From Sulfurimonas sediminis (GTDB lineage: Bacteria > Campylobacterota > Campylobacteria > Campylobacterales > Sulfurimonadaceae): a DNA stretch of 64,000 nt. The stretch's first letter is position 1. Every line of letters starts with the position of its first letter. The notes beneath the pieces are model-generated. The model saw only the letters and a program-made list of their open reading frames with translations. It was not told the DNA's origin and did not search any database. Of the stretch, positions 6,290-14,096 are shown piece by piece. The DNA lies in contig NZ_CP041235.1 in the NCBI RefSeq assembly GCF_014905115.1, positions 124,001 through 188,000 of the forward strand. Reading direction: 5' to 3'. Made by a program: the position numbers and the translations under genes.

Positions 6290-6484
6290 AATTAAAGTAC
6301 AAAAATTAATTTTTAGTTATTAGAGTAGTTCGCGTTGTTTAAAGAAAAAATTTCCTAAAATCAAAAATGGAATAAGCCGTGCAGAAAATGGTGAAACTTC
6401 ATCTCATCAAGATGCAAAACAAAGAATGGCAAAATGGCTTTCAAGCTAGAGTGGTCAGAAGAAGCTCTTGAAAATCATCATTAG
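6288..6484 (+). pseudogene. Remnants of RelE-like toxin and of a second antitoxin/toxin pair
   Basis: Bases 6288-6355 encode, with stops, KVQKL joined to FLVIRVVRVV and RKNFL: the middle and end of a RelE-like toxin like those at 820 and 3428, with its core deleted. Bases 6363-6449 encode the tail of an antitoxin (GISRAENGETSSHQDAKQRM, then AKWL). Overlapping it, 6434-6484 encodes only the first 16 residues of a toxin (MAFKLEWSEEALENHH). These are decayed ends of toxin-antitoxin genes. The stretch 6290-6512 holds no intact gene. Confidence 0.6.
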
Positions 6485-6512
6485 CAAAGCATAACAAAAT
6501 ATAGGAATCAAA

Positions 6513-6752
6513 TTGAAAAAAATCATAATAATGCTCATTTTAGTTAATTCACTGTTTTCTAGTGATTATCAATATGAAGAATAAAGAGATACTCAGGAAT
6601 ATGAGAACTACCAATGTGATGGAAGAGAATATTGTTCGCAAATGACCTCATGCGAAGAAGCGACTTATTTTATAAATAATTGTCCAAATACTAAAATGGA
6701 CGGGGATCATGATGGTGTTCCATGCGAGAGACAATGGTGCAAATGCTTGTAA
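6513..6752 (+). pseudogene. Excalibur-type calcium-binding secreted protein, interrupted by a stop
   Basis: From a TTG start the frame gives a hydrophobic signal-like N-terminus (KKIIIMLILVNSLFSSDY), an in-frame TAA at 6582, then a complete C-terminal Excalibur domain: CSQMTSCEEATYFINNCP, then the DGDHDGVPCE calcium loop and a final WCKCL. Excalibur domains are small extracellular modules, often beside nucleases. The stop makes this a pseudogene unless translation restarts; there is no good start behind the stop. A short remainder (6753-6793) shows nothing. Confidence 0.65.
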
Positions 6753-6793
6753 TATAAAGTTCCATGATGCCGATTGACTTGTTGCCTTAGATT

Positions 6794-7594
6794 TTAGAAG
6801 GTATTATACATTTCTTTGGCTCGTTTTGTTTTTTTGTCATGGTTTATTCGCAGTAGGGCATAAAAGGCTGCTGCTATGTTACGCTGTTTTTGCAGCGCTG
6901 CAGGGGTGATTTTTCTCTTTTTCTTTTGGTTGTATGTTGCTAAAAACACTCTTGTAAAAAGTTGTCTGTTTTTTGGATTAAAAGAGAGCAGCGCAACGGC
7001 GGCGTCAAATGCAAACTCTCCCAGTCCACCGTCTATAAAGTCAAATACGGCGATATTGTTTTTATGAAAAAGGGTGTTGTCTTTGAAAATATCTCCGTGT
7101 ATGAAGCCCTCTTGTTTGAGACGAAATTTTTGCAAAGAAGAGAGCTTTTTATAAAAATAAAAATGATTTTTCTTGACAAATGCAAGCATAGCGTTGATGT
7201 CATACTGTTGTAGGAACGGTGAAGTATCTTTAAAGTTTCTACTTTTATTGTGAAACACTGCCAAAAATCTTGCAAGGGAGTGAATATGAAAAAGTTTTGT
7301 AGTTTTTGGCATGCTCCCTTGGAGTTTTGTGTAGAGGTACCAGCCTTTGTTTTGCTCTAAAAACTGTGGCGTATTGAGCTTACATGGAAGCAGATGCTCT
7401 AAAAGTGCCTGCTCTGTTTGAACCTTCTTTCCCATTTTTCTTTCATATTTTTTTAAAATATAGGCATCAGAACTGTTTTTTACAATGTAGGTTGTGTCCA
7501 TGATGCCGTTTGTTGTGGGGATGATTTGTTTAAAATCATACTTTGGAAAAAGTTGGCATAGTTCCTCAAGAGTAAGCTCTGTTTTGACACCCAT
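6794..7594 (-). CDS. Aminoglycoside phosphotransferase-family kinase
   Basis: The 266-residue protein has the APH/choline kinase fold: an N-terminal lobe with GIMDTTYIVKNSSDAYILKKYE (about residues 30-51), the catalytic loop FIHGDIFKDNTLF (HxDxxxxN, about residue 165) and the metal motif FDFIDGG. This family phosphorylates small hydroxyl compounds such as homoserine, choline or thiamine. It abuts the Cys-rich gene behind it with no gap and both face away from cbiM, at the edge of the cobalamin genes. A role in making the aminopropanol or ethanolamine phosphate arm of the cobamide is possible but only inferred from place. Confidence 0.7.
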   Translation of the reverse strand: MGVKTELTLEELCQLFPKYDFKQIIPTTNGIMDTTYIVKNSSDAYILKKYERKMGKKVQTEQALLEHLLPCKLNTPQFLEQNKGWYLYTKLQGSMPKTTKLFHIHSLARFLAVFHNKSRNFKDTSPFLQQYDINAMLAFVKKNHFYFYKKLSSLQKFRLKQEGFIHGDIFKDNTLFHKNNIAVFDFIDGGLGEFAFDAAVALLSFNPKNRQLFTRVFLATYNQKKKRKITPAALQKQRNIAAAFYALLRINHDKKTKRAKEMYNTF

Positions 7595-8020
7595 TTAGAT
7601 CTGACAGACTTTCATAATTTTTGCCCAGTCCAAGTCAAAATGTTTCTCGACATAGGCTCTGTGATGTGGAACGCTGCATCCGGAACAGTCTTGATGAATT
7701 TTATCACCGTACACGCCTTGTCTTCCGTCTTTTGAATCAATGTTACATGTACTGCATTGTGTTTTGTCCTCCACTTTTTTGATGCCTTCGTCATTAAAAC
7801 GAAAATTTGGACAGGAACAGAGGTAGCAGTTGAGGCTCTCCATATCATGGCATTTTTGATTTTTAGCATAGAGCGGACAAAAGTCTTTCTCTTTCTCTTT
7901 CATGTTTTCAAAATCAAAATAATCTATAATCTCTTTTTTGTCCATACCTCGTGCCACAAGCTTTGTGATGATATTTTTGTGTTTTATGGCATGATTTTGT
8001 ACCCATTGACTGTAACCCAC
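7595..8020 (-). CDS. Cysteine-rich small domain protein
   Basis: The 141-residue protein has a helical N-terminus and a Cys-rich second half: FCPLYAKNQKCHDMESLNCYL followed by CSCP, then CSTCN and DCSGCSVPHHRAY. It fits the Pfam Cysteine-rich small domain, which is often encoded among cobalamin and precorrin genes and probably binds zinc or another metal. It directly precedes the kinase gene on the same strand. Exact function is not known to me. Confidence 0.65.
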   Translation of the reverse strand: MGYSQWVQNHAIKHKNIITKLVARGMDKKEIIDYFDFENMKEKEKDFCPLYAKNQKCHDMESLNCYLCSCPNFRFNDEGIKKVEDKTQCSTCNIDSKDGRQGVYGDKIHQDCSGCSVPHHRAYVEKHFDLDWAKIMKVCQI

Positions 8021-8085
8021 TTGAAACTCCTATTTTGTGAAATTATAGTATAATAATCAAAACTTTTTTATAAGGAATGAAATAT

Positions 8086-8763
8086 ATGCACATAGAAGCA
8101 GGTGTAGTAGATGGCGCTAAGATGATACTTAGCTATGGAACTGCCACGGCAGTATTGGGTGCTACGGCAAAAGCAGCATATGACAATATCAAAGAAAATG
8201 GTCTTCTTTCTTTGGTTTTTAAAAGTATAATAGCAACAATAATAGTATTTTGTTGTTTTGAAGTTTTACCGCATTATCCGATAGGAGTGAGTGAAGTACA
8301 CTTGATTTTAGGAACAACGATTTTTCTAGTATTTGGACTTGCTCCGGCAGCTATCGGTTTGGCTTTAGGACTTTTAATTCAAGGGCTTTTCTTTGCTCAA
8401 TTTGATTTGCCTCAGTATGGCATCAACGTAACAACACTTCTTGCAAGTATGTTTGCTCTGAATTTTGCAGCTAAAAAAGTGATACCACAAGGTGTAGCTT
8501 ATAAAGACATTACGTACACGCAACTGTTAAAACTTTCTGTTGTCTGGGAAGGTGCTATAGTTTCGTGGGTTGCTTTTTGGGCACTCTACGGTCAAGGTTT
8601 TGCTGTTGAAAATCTCCAAAATATTGCTACTTTCGGTGCGGCGTATATGTCTGTGATTATCATAGAGCCTTTAGTGGATATTGCAGTTTTAACAGCAGTA
8701 AAAGCTTACAATAAAACAAATGAGTGTGCATTTTTATTTGACAAAAAACTTTGTAGAGCATAA
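8086..8763 (+). CDS. cbiM: CbiM-like cobalt/energy-coupling factor permease
   Basis: I choose the ATG at 8086, because CbiM proteins start MHIEAG or MHIPEG with the N-terminal Met-His binding the metal; an ATG 9 bases earlier is too close to the AAGGA site. The 225-residue protein has about six hydrophobic segments. CbiM is the substrate-binding membrane component of the cobalt ECF transporter. Here it stands without cbiN, cbiQ or cbiO, so the energising parts must be elsewhere or it works alone. It is divergent from the Cys-rich gene and convergent with cbiK. Confidence 0.8.
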   Translation: MHIEAGVVDGAKMILSYGTATAVLGATAKAAYDNIKENGLLSLVFKSIIATIIVFCCFEVLPHYPIGVSEVHLILGTTIFLVFGLAPAAIGLALGLLIQGLFFAQFDLPQYGINVTTLLASMFALNFAAKKVIPQGVAYKDITYTQLLKLSVVWEGAIVSWVAFWALYGQGFAVENLQNIATFGAAYMSVIIIEPLVDIAVLTAVKAYNKTNECAFLFDKKLCRA

Positions 8764-8777
8764 AAGAAATTAGGATT

Positions 8778-9614
8778 TTATAATCCTAATTTTTTGATCT
8801 CTATCTCAATATTTTTTCTAAAAATTTCTCGAACTTCTTCTTGTTCTATAAGATTAAATTTTTCATCTTGTGTAATTGAAGGAACAATAGTCGCATCTGC
8901 ATACTCGCTAACTTCTTCACATATCTCTTTCATATCTTTGTCATAATGATTGCCACTTACTAAAAGCATAGGAACAATCTGTACTTTTGCTCTTTTATCT
9001 GGTTTACTGCGTTTAAGTATTTCTCTTTTTATAGCGTCTTTTACAGCGTAGAACGGAAATTCTCCTTCAAGTGAACAGGCAAGATTGTTTTCATTTATCA
9101 TTTTTAAAAAATCTGCTGCATAGCTCACAGCTTCCAGTCCACCAATGTTTAAAACAGGAACGCCATGAATAATGTAGAGATTGATGACATCTTCATTTTC
9201 CTTGCGTATCTGCTCATCAAGGGATTTGAGGTAGAGCGAGGTCTCTTTTGTTTTTTGTAAGAGCGGGTTGGTGTAGCGGATGTTTGCCAAAGAAAATTCG
9301 CGAAACCCTTTGACCATTCTCATAAGCACTTCATGTTCATCTGTCGGAAAGATATTGACACTCACGACTATGTAGCGTTTGTAGCCTTGCATATCGACAT
9401 CTGCCATCACCTGAGGAAGATTTTTATAAACTTCCCCTTTTTTTGCCAACTCTTTAATGACCATTTTTGAAGAAAATGCCGTAAAAACAGGAATCTCTTG
9501 AAATGAATCTTGAATAAACTTCTCAAATGCTAAATATTTCTCTTGCTCTATTACCGAACCAAAACAAGAGAGAATAATTGCCGTGCCTTTGCTATAATGT
9601 CTGTATCGTTTCAT
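8778..9614 (-). CDS. cbiK: Anaerobic cobaltochelatase (CbiK-type sirohydrochlorin cobaltochelatase)
   Basis: The 278-residue protein fits the CbiK family, which inserts Co2+ into sirohydrochlorin in the anaerobic route. The N-terminus TAIILSCFGS opens the first half, IIHGVPVLNIGG carries the first conserved His, EGEFPF gives a metal-coordinating Glu region, and PMLLVSGNHYDKDM carries the second His. It has two similar alpha/beta halves, as in the class II chelatases. It is transcribed away from the rest of the cbi genes, across a palindromic element at 9686-9831. Confidence 0.85.
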   Translation of the reverse strand: MKRYRHYSKGTAIILSCFGSVIEQEKYLAFEKFIQDSFQEIPVFTAFSSKMVIKELAKKGEVYKNLPQVMADVDMQGYKRYIVVSVNIFPTDEHEVLMRMVKGFREFSLANIRYTNPLLQKTKETSLYLKSLDEQIRKENEDVINLYIIHGVPVLNIGGLEAVSYAADFLKMINENNLACSLEGEFPFYAVKDAIKREILKRSKPDKRAKVQIVPMLLVSGNHYDKDMKEICEEVSEYADATIVPSITQDEKFNLIEQEEVREIFRKNIEIEIKKLGL

Positions 9615-9685
9615 AAAACTTCTTTTTGCAAAATTATAACTTTTTTTGGGATAATATAAGAGGGAATTTTGTAAAATTAAGTGTT

Positions 9686-9831
9686 CCTGCCTTTCTTAAG
9701 GCAGGACAATCAGAACTTTAGGAGAACCTATGAAAAGGTTTTTATTAAAGATTCACTTTAAGCTTGGCAGTTTTAAAGTGAGCTTTACGGTGAAGAAGCA
9801 TTAGCTTCTTTGCCACTCCTAATTGTTCTGA
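9686..9831. other. Multi-arm palindromic element, structured RNA or MITE candidate
   Basis: The gap between cbiK and cbiA is mostly foldable. A hairpin CCTGCCTT/AAGGCAGG (9686-9705) is followed by a long outer stem, TCAGAAC-t-TTAGGAG (9710-9724) with CTCCTAA-tt-GTTCTGA (9816-9831). Inside lie three hairpins: AACCT/AGGTT (9725-9740), TCACTTTAA/TTAAAGTGA (9753-9781) and AAGAAGC/GCTTCTT (9793-9810). It lacks the ordered conserved boxes of a cobalamin riboswitch. The shape suits a cloverleaf-like noncoding RNA or a miniature element from the IS200/IS605 group. A 24-codon ATG frame from 9730 is probably fortuitous. Confidence 0.55.
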
Positions 9832-9855
9832 TATTATACCAAAAAAAATGAAAAA

Positions 9856-11124
9856 ATGAAAAACAAAAAAGCATTATTAATCTCTGCAATCGCATCCAAT
9901 CAAGGAAAAACAGTGCTTACTATGGCACTTTTGCACCATTACAAAAAAAGTGTTTGCCCTTTTAAATGTGGGCCAGATTTTATAGACCCACAGTTTCATG
10001 AACGCATAGCCAAGACCCCTTCTGTAAATCTTGATGGATATATGATGAATCAAGAGCAGTTACAATGGATTTTTAGTCGCTATTTTGACAAGGAAGTTGC
10101 TGTTATTGAGGGTGTTATGGGTTACTATGACGGTATGGACAAAGGGGCTAGTGCGTATGATGTAGCGAAGTCTTTACATGTAAACACTTTATTGCTACTT
10201 GATGGTGGTGGCAGTTATATAACAGTTGCCGCAGTGCTTCAGGGGATGCTCTCTTTTCGCAATGACAATACCATTAAAGCTATTATATTGAACAATATCT
10301 CATCTGTCATGCACTATGAACTTGTTAAAAAGCATATAGAAGCGGAATGTGCGGGCATTGTTGTGTGTGGCTGGATACAAAAAGGGTTAGAAACTTTAGA
10401 AGCTACACATTTGGGTCTTGATTTAAAAGAGTTGGATTCTTCTGCCATAGAAGAGGTTTCAAAAGAGGTGTTAGAACATATTGAAATTGAGAAGTTAGAG
10501 TCTGTTATGCAAACTGTTTTAGAGGACGTGAGTGATTATCCTTTTAAAAAAATTGTGCAAAAAGATGAAAAATGTGTGCTTGTAAAAGATGAAAATTTCT
10601 CTTTTATTTATCATGACAATATAAAATTTTTACAAGAGATATACAAAGAAGTAGAACTAATCAGCAGCACAAAGGATGAAAAAATCCCCAGTGATGCAGA
10701 TGTCGTCATATTGCCAGGTGGCTATGTAGAGACAGATGCACATTATAAGAATATAAAAAACTCTTTAGCATTTAAAAATTCTTTGCAAGAACATGCCAAA
10801 ACAAAAAAAATCTATGCAGAGTGCGCAGGACTCATCTATCTTGGCAAAGTCTGTGATGAAAAAAAAATGAGCGAAATTTTGCCCATAACATTCACGCTAA
10901 CAAACAAACGAGAGCGTTTGGGTTACTATAAATGTGAGTTGGGTGATGAACCTGTAAAAGGGCACGCTTTTCATTATACAAAAATCACTCAAGCACCAAA
11001 AACCGATATAAAACTCTATAAGATTTCAAAAAAAAGCGCAAAAGAGGGCGGCTACAGACAAGATAATATTTTTGCGACCTATCTGCATACGATGTGGCGA
11101 GTGAATTTTCCGCCTTACATGTAA
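9856..11124 (+). CDS. cbiA: Cobyrinate a,c-diamide synthase
   Basis: The 422-residue protein amidates the a and c carboxylates of cobyrinate using glutamine and ATP. The N-terminal ATP-binding domain has a P-loop-like SNQGKTVLTMALL (about residues 14-26) and FKCGPDFIDPQFH. The C-terminal glutaminase domain has the nucleophile Cys in YAECAGLIYLG (about residue 322) and the later HTMW. No ribosome-binding site is visible; the leader is A-rich. The last codons, TAC ATG TAA, lie in a palindrome shared with the convergent bluB-like gene. Length is slightly under the family norm of about 450. Confidence 0.92.
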   Translation: MKNKKALLISAIASNQGKTVLTMALLHHYKKSVCPFKCGPDFIDPQFHERIAKTPSVNLDGYMMNQEQLQWIFSRYFDKEVAVIEGVMGYYDGMDKGASAYDVAKSLHVNTLLLLDGGGSYITVAAVLQGMLSFRNDNTIKAIILNNISSVMHYELVKKHIEAECAGIVVCGWIQKGLETLEATHLGLDLKELDSSAIEEVSKEVLEHIEIEKLESVMQTVLEDVSDYPFKKIVQKDEKCVLVKDENFSFIYHDNIKFLQEIYKEVELISSTKDEKIPSDADVVILPGGYVETDAHYKNIKNSLAFKNSLQEHAKTKKIYAECAGLIYLGKVCDEKKMSEILPITFTLTNKRERLGYYKCELGDEPVKGHAFHYTKITQAPKTDIKLYKISKKSAKEGGYRQDNIFATYLHTMWRVNFPPYM

Positions 11125-11742
11125 AGTACAGATTCTTCTAAAAGCTTTTCTCTCTCCCAGCCAAGTGTTTTGAGTTCACTCTCTTTATAAAACTCATCAA
11201 CATAGCCCACGCAAAGATAAGCGATGAGATGGGAGTTCTTGTTTACATGTAAAGCTTCGAGAACTTTTTTTTCATCAAGTATGCTTACCCAACCAATCCC
11301 TATGTTTAACGCCCTTGCCAGAAGCCACATGTTTTGCACCGCACATACCACACTGTACTCACCCATTTTTTGCATGCTTGTCATCCCTAAAACAGCTTCT
11401 TTTTTTGGTTCATACAGCACGGCAATGTTGATGGGAGCTTCTTGTATGCCTTCTAATTTTAAGTTTTTATAGAGGTTTTTGTCTTTAAAAATCTCTTTTG
11501 CTTTGGCATTTTGTGTTTCAAAGTTTTCTATGATGGAGTTTTTTATCTGTATCTTTGATGATAATAAATTTCCAAGGTTGTGAATAACCTACAGAAGGAG
11601 CGCTAATACCAGCTTCAAGAATCATCTGTAATTTTTCTTCTTCTATTGGTTTGGAAATAAACCTGTTACCCCGAACATCTCGCCGAGCTTTTATAATGTT
11701 TAAAAGTTTGTGTGCATCATCTTTTGTAAAGTTCATACGCAA
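11115..11742 (-). pseudogene. BluB-like nitroreductase-family gene with a frameshift
   Basis: The first part (ARRDVRGNRFISKPI, ISAPSVGYSQPWKFI) and the second (VQNMWLLARALNIGIGWVSI) are the N- and C-terminal blocks of BluB, the flavin enzyme that makes 5,6-dimethylbenzimidazole from FMN and O2. They lie in different frames. The break is in a run of six A just after IIIKDTDK; one A less, or two more, gives a continuous protein through NSIIENFETQ to EAPINIAVLYEP. Either the gene is dead or phase-variable, or the base is a sequencing error. It is convergent with cbiA and shares its last ten bases. Confidence 0.75.
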
Positions 11743-11785
11743 TTATACTGTGTTATAATCTTTTTAAAAAAAAAGAAGAGCCATA

Positions 11786-12499
11786 ATGGATTTTAAATTA
11801 GAAGAACCACCAATCAATATCGGTGCCGATATTAGTGAAAAATCTTTTGAGATGATAGAAGCTGAGATAGTAAATTATCCAAAATACCACACTTTTGATG
11901 TAAATGAAAAGGCACTTATTGATAGACTTATTCACACAACAACCTGCTTTAATGAAGTGATAGACAATATCTACTTTAGTAAAAATGCAATGCTCAAACT
12001 CAAAGACCTACTGCAAAACAGAGCCAAACTCATTGTCGATACCAACATGATTCGTTCGGGGCTTAGTCAGTTTTATCTGGATAAATATGAAAATGAAGTG
12101 ATTTGTTATGTTAATGAGCCTGAAGTTTTTGAATTGGCAGAAAAAAATGGTACAACTCGCTCATATGCAGCAGTAGAGTTGGCGATACAAAAGTTTAAAG
12201 AGCAACCGATGGTGCTGGCATGTGGCAATGCTCCTACTTTTATCTATGCGGCTATAAACACACTCATAAAGGAGAAGGTAAATTTGGACAATGTTATCTT
12301 ACTACTCTTTCCTGTCGGGTTTGTGAATGTTGTCGAGTCAAAAGAGTACGGCAGAAAATTTTTGGAACATTTCAACGCAGAGGGTATAATTTTACAGGGT
12401 AGATACGGAGCTTCGACAATGGTTGTTGCCTCTTTACACGCAGCCTATAAACTCATAAAAGATTTTGACACCGGACAAGGAAAATATAATGGCAAGTAG
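11786..12499 (+). CDS. cbiC: Precorrin-8X methylmutase
   Basis: The 237-residue enzyme moves the C11 methyl group to C12 to give hydrogenobyrinate or cobyrinate. The catalytic His lies in DRLIHTTTCF (His50), and other family blocks are IVDTNMIRSGLS and PVGFVNVVESKE. It opens the operon cbiC-fdx-cbiD-cbiET-cbiF-cbiG-cbiH, with an AAGAAGAG ribosome-binding site. It overlaps the next gene by 11 bases. Confidence 0.93.
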   Translation: MDFKLEEPPINIGADISEKSFEMIEAEIVNYPKYHTFDVNEKALIDRLIHTTTCFNEVIDNIYFSKNAMLKLKDLLQNRAKLIVDTNMIRSGLSQFYLDKYENEVICYVNEPEVFELAEKNGTTRSYAAVELAIQKFKEQPMVLACGNAPTFIYAAINTLIKEKVNLDNVILLLFPVGFVNVVESKEYGRKFLEHFNAEGIILQGRYGASTMVVASLHAAYKLIKDFDTGQGKYNGK

Positions 12500-12998
12500 T
12501 TTGACAAATTCACATGCAAGCTCTACATACGGGTCTAATCCTGTGAAAAAAGGAGAAGTGCGTTTCAACGAAATGGGGAGTGAAGTGGTCGAGGGTTATA
12601 CATGTAAACCCAAAGATTATGATCCAAATCGCCCGATAATGCACTATAAAACGCTGCTTCTTTTGTGTGATGATGAGCGATGTGGCAAAGCGGGTAAAGA
12701 TGACAGAGCATCACACCTGCGTGAGATACTCAAAGAGATGGGACTCAATAAAGGACAAAACCGTATAAAGATAAGTCGAACAGGCTGTTATGGGGCATGT
12801 AGATTTCGTCAAGTTTGTCAGGTGACTGAAAACACGCAGGCAAATGGCAATCCTAAAAACAATGCTCTCTGGCTTCGCCATACGCATAATTTTTCAGATG
12901 AGCAGTGGAGAGAACTTTTTAGGCTTTTAAGTGAAGATAAACCTCTTTTAGAAGCGTTGGATGCAGAGTATTTTATCCCTATGAAAGTATATAATTAA
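12489..12998 (+). CDS. [2Fe-2S] thioredoxin-like ferredoxin domain protein
   Basis: I start at the ATG at 12489 (MASSLTNSHASS), 169 residues, which has AAGGA upstream; the longer frame starts inside cbiC. The core fits the thioredoxin-like [2Fe-2S] ferredoxin fold: LLLCDDERCGKAG supplies the first cysteines and RTGCYGACRFRQVC the last. It lies in the middle of the cbi operon, between cbiC and cbiD. No cbiJ (precorrin-6A reductase) is in the window, so it may carry electrons for that step or for cobalt reduction. This is inference from position only. Confidence 0.7.
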   Translation: MASSLTNSHASSTYGSNPVKKGEVRFNEMGSEVVEGYTCKPKDYDPNRPIMHYKTLLLLCDDERCGKAGKDDRASHLREILKEMGLNKGQNRIKISRTGCYGACRFRQVCQVTENTQANGNPKNNALWLRHTHNFSDEQWRELFRLLSEDKPLLEALDAEYFIPMKVYN

Positions 12999-13004
12999 AT
13001 CAAA

Positions 13005-14096
13005 ATGAGCAAGAAGCTAAAAACAGGATACACAACAGGCACACATGCTACAGCTGTTTTTTTAGCCGCTTTGTATGAATATTTTGAGGCTGTTATATTG
13101 GAAAAGTTACAGGTAGTCTTGCCACAAAAACAAGAAGCTCTTATAGAAGTAAAAAGAGAAGGACCTTTGCATTTTAACACGATTAAGGGTGATAATGATG
13201 ATATAGATGTGACTAAAGGTTGTGAGATTACATGTAAAGTGTTAAAAGATTGTCCTACCGAGCTAAAAGCGCAGGAACCGACACTTCTTCAAATAAACAG
13301 AACAAAAGTTTACATCTATGCAGGAGAGGGCATAGGTGTTGTGACAAAAAAAGGGCTCAAAATCACTCCTACACATCCTGCTATTAATCCAACACCTTTA
13401 TCTATGATGATGCAAAATGCTCAAAATATTGTGGGAGAATCCGTCGAAGTTTTTCATGCGCTTTTTAGCGTTAAAGATGGCGAGAAGATAGCCAAAGAGA
13501 CGGCAAATGCAAAAGTCGGTGTGATTGGCGGCATCTCGATTTTGGGCACAAGAGGCATTGTCAAACCGGTTTCTGCTTCTGCATACATTGACTCTGTAGC
13601 CGCGGAGATAGCAGTTGCGGTAGCAGAGTCAAAAGAGAAGATTATTTTTACACTTGGTAACACGGCACACGATTATGCAAAAAAACATTATAATGAGAGT
13701 TCTATTATAGAGATAGGTAATTTTGTTTATGATGCTGCAAAACAACTCCAACAACAGTGCGTAAAAAAAGTGGTGTTTATCACGAGTGTTGCAAAGATGT
13801 GTAAAGTGGCACAGGGATTTAAAAACACACATAATAAATATGGCAGCATTGATTTTGATGAAGTGAAGTTGTGGCTCAAATTAGAGCTTGGTTTTGACTT
13901 GGGAGATGAAGAGTTTGTAACCTTAAAAGGAGTTTTACAAACATTGCCAGATGGATATAAAGAGCCGTTTGTAAAACTTTTAGGGTATAAATCTGCTACA
14001 AAACTCAAAGAGTGGTTTTGCGAACTTGGCTTACATGTAAATGAAGTAGAAACAATTACCCTGCCAAATGAGATAAAGGAAAAAATACAATGGTAA
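13005..14096 (+). CDS. cbiD: Cobalt-precorrin-5B C1-methyltransferase
   Basis: The 363-residue protein is CbiD: the N-terminal KLKTGYTTGTHATAVFLAAL is the family signature, and GEGIGVVTKKGL plus VIGGISILGTRGIVKP follow. It adds the C1 methyl in the anaerobic pathway and has no fold relation to the other precorrin methyltransferases. It starts 6 bases after the ferredoxin gene and overlaps cbiET by 7 bases. Confidence 0.93.
   Translation: MSKKLKTGYTTGTHATAVFLAALYEYFEAVILEKLQVVLPQKQEALIEVKREGPLHFNTIKGDNDDIDVTKGCEITCKVLKDCPTELKAQEPTLLQINRTKVYIYAGEGIGVVTKKGLKITPTHPAINPTPLSMMMQNAQNIVGESVEVFHALFSVKDGEKIAKETANAKVGVIGGISILGTRGIVKPVSASAYIDSVAAEIAVAVAESKEKIIFTLGNTAHDYAKKHYNESSIIEIGNFVYDAAKQLQQQCVKKVVFITSVAKMCKVAQGFKNTHNKYGSIDFDEVKLWLKLELGFDLGDEEFVTLKGVLQTLPDGYKEPFVKLLGYKSATKLKEWFCELGLHVNEVETITLPNEIKEKIQW

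Noticed and set aside
1-6790. Prophage or conjugative element for the accessory island
   Set aside because: No structural, integrase, relaxase or replication genes are present; content and boundaries fit a cassette array with IS elements.
9730-9804. 24-codon peptide inside the palindromic element
   Set aside because: It has a GGAG upstream, but its codons are fully explained by the hairpin arms and no homologue is recognised.
9660-9856. Cobalamin riboswitch before cbiA
   Set aside because: CCTGCC and GCCACT strings occur, but their order and context do not match the B12-box architecture; the stretch folds as separate hairpins instead.
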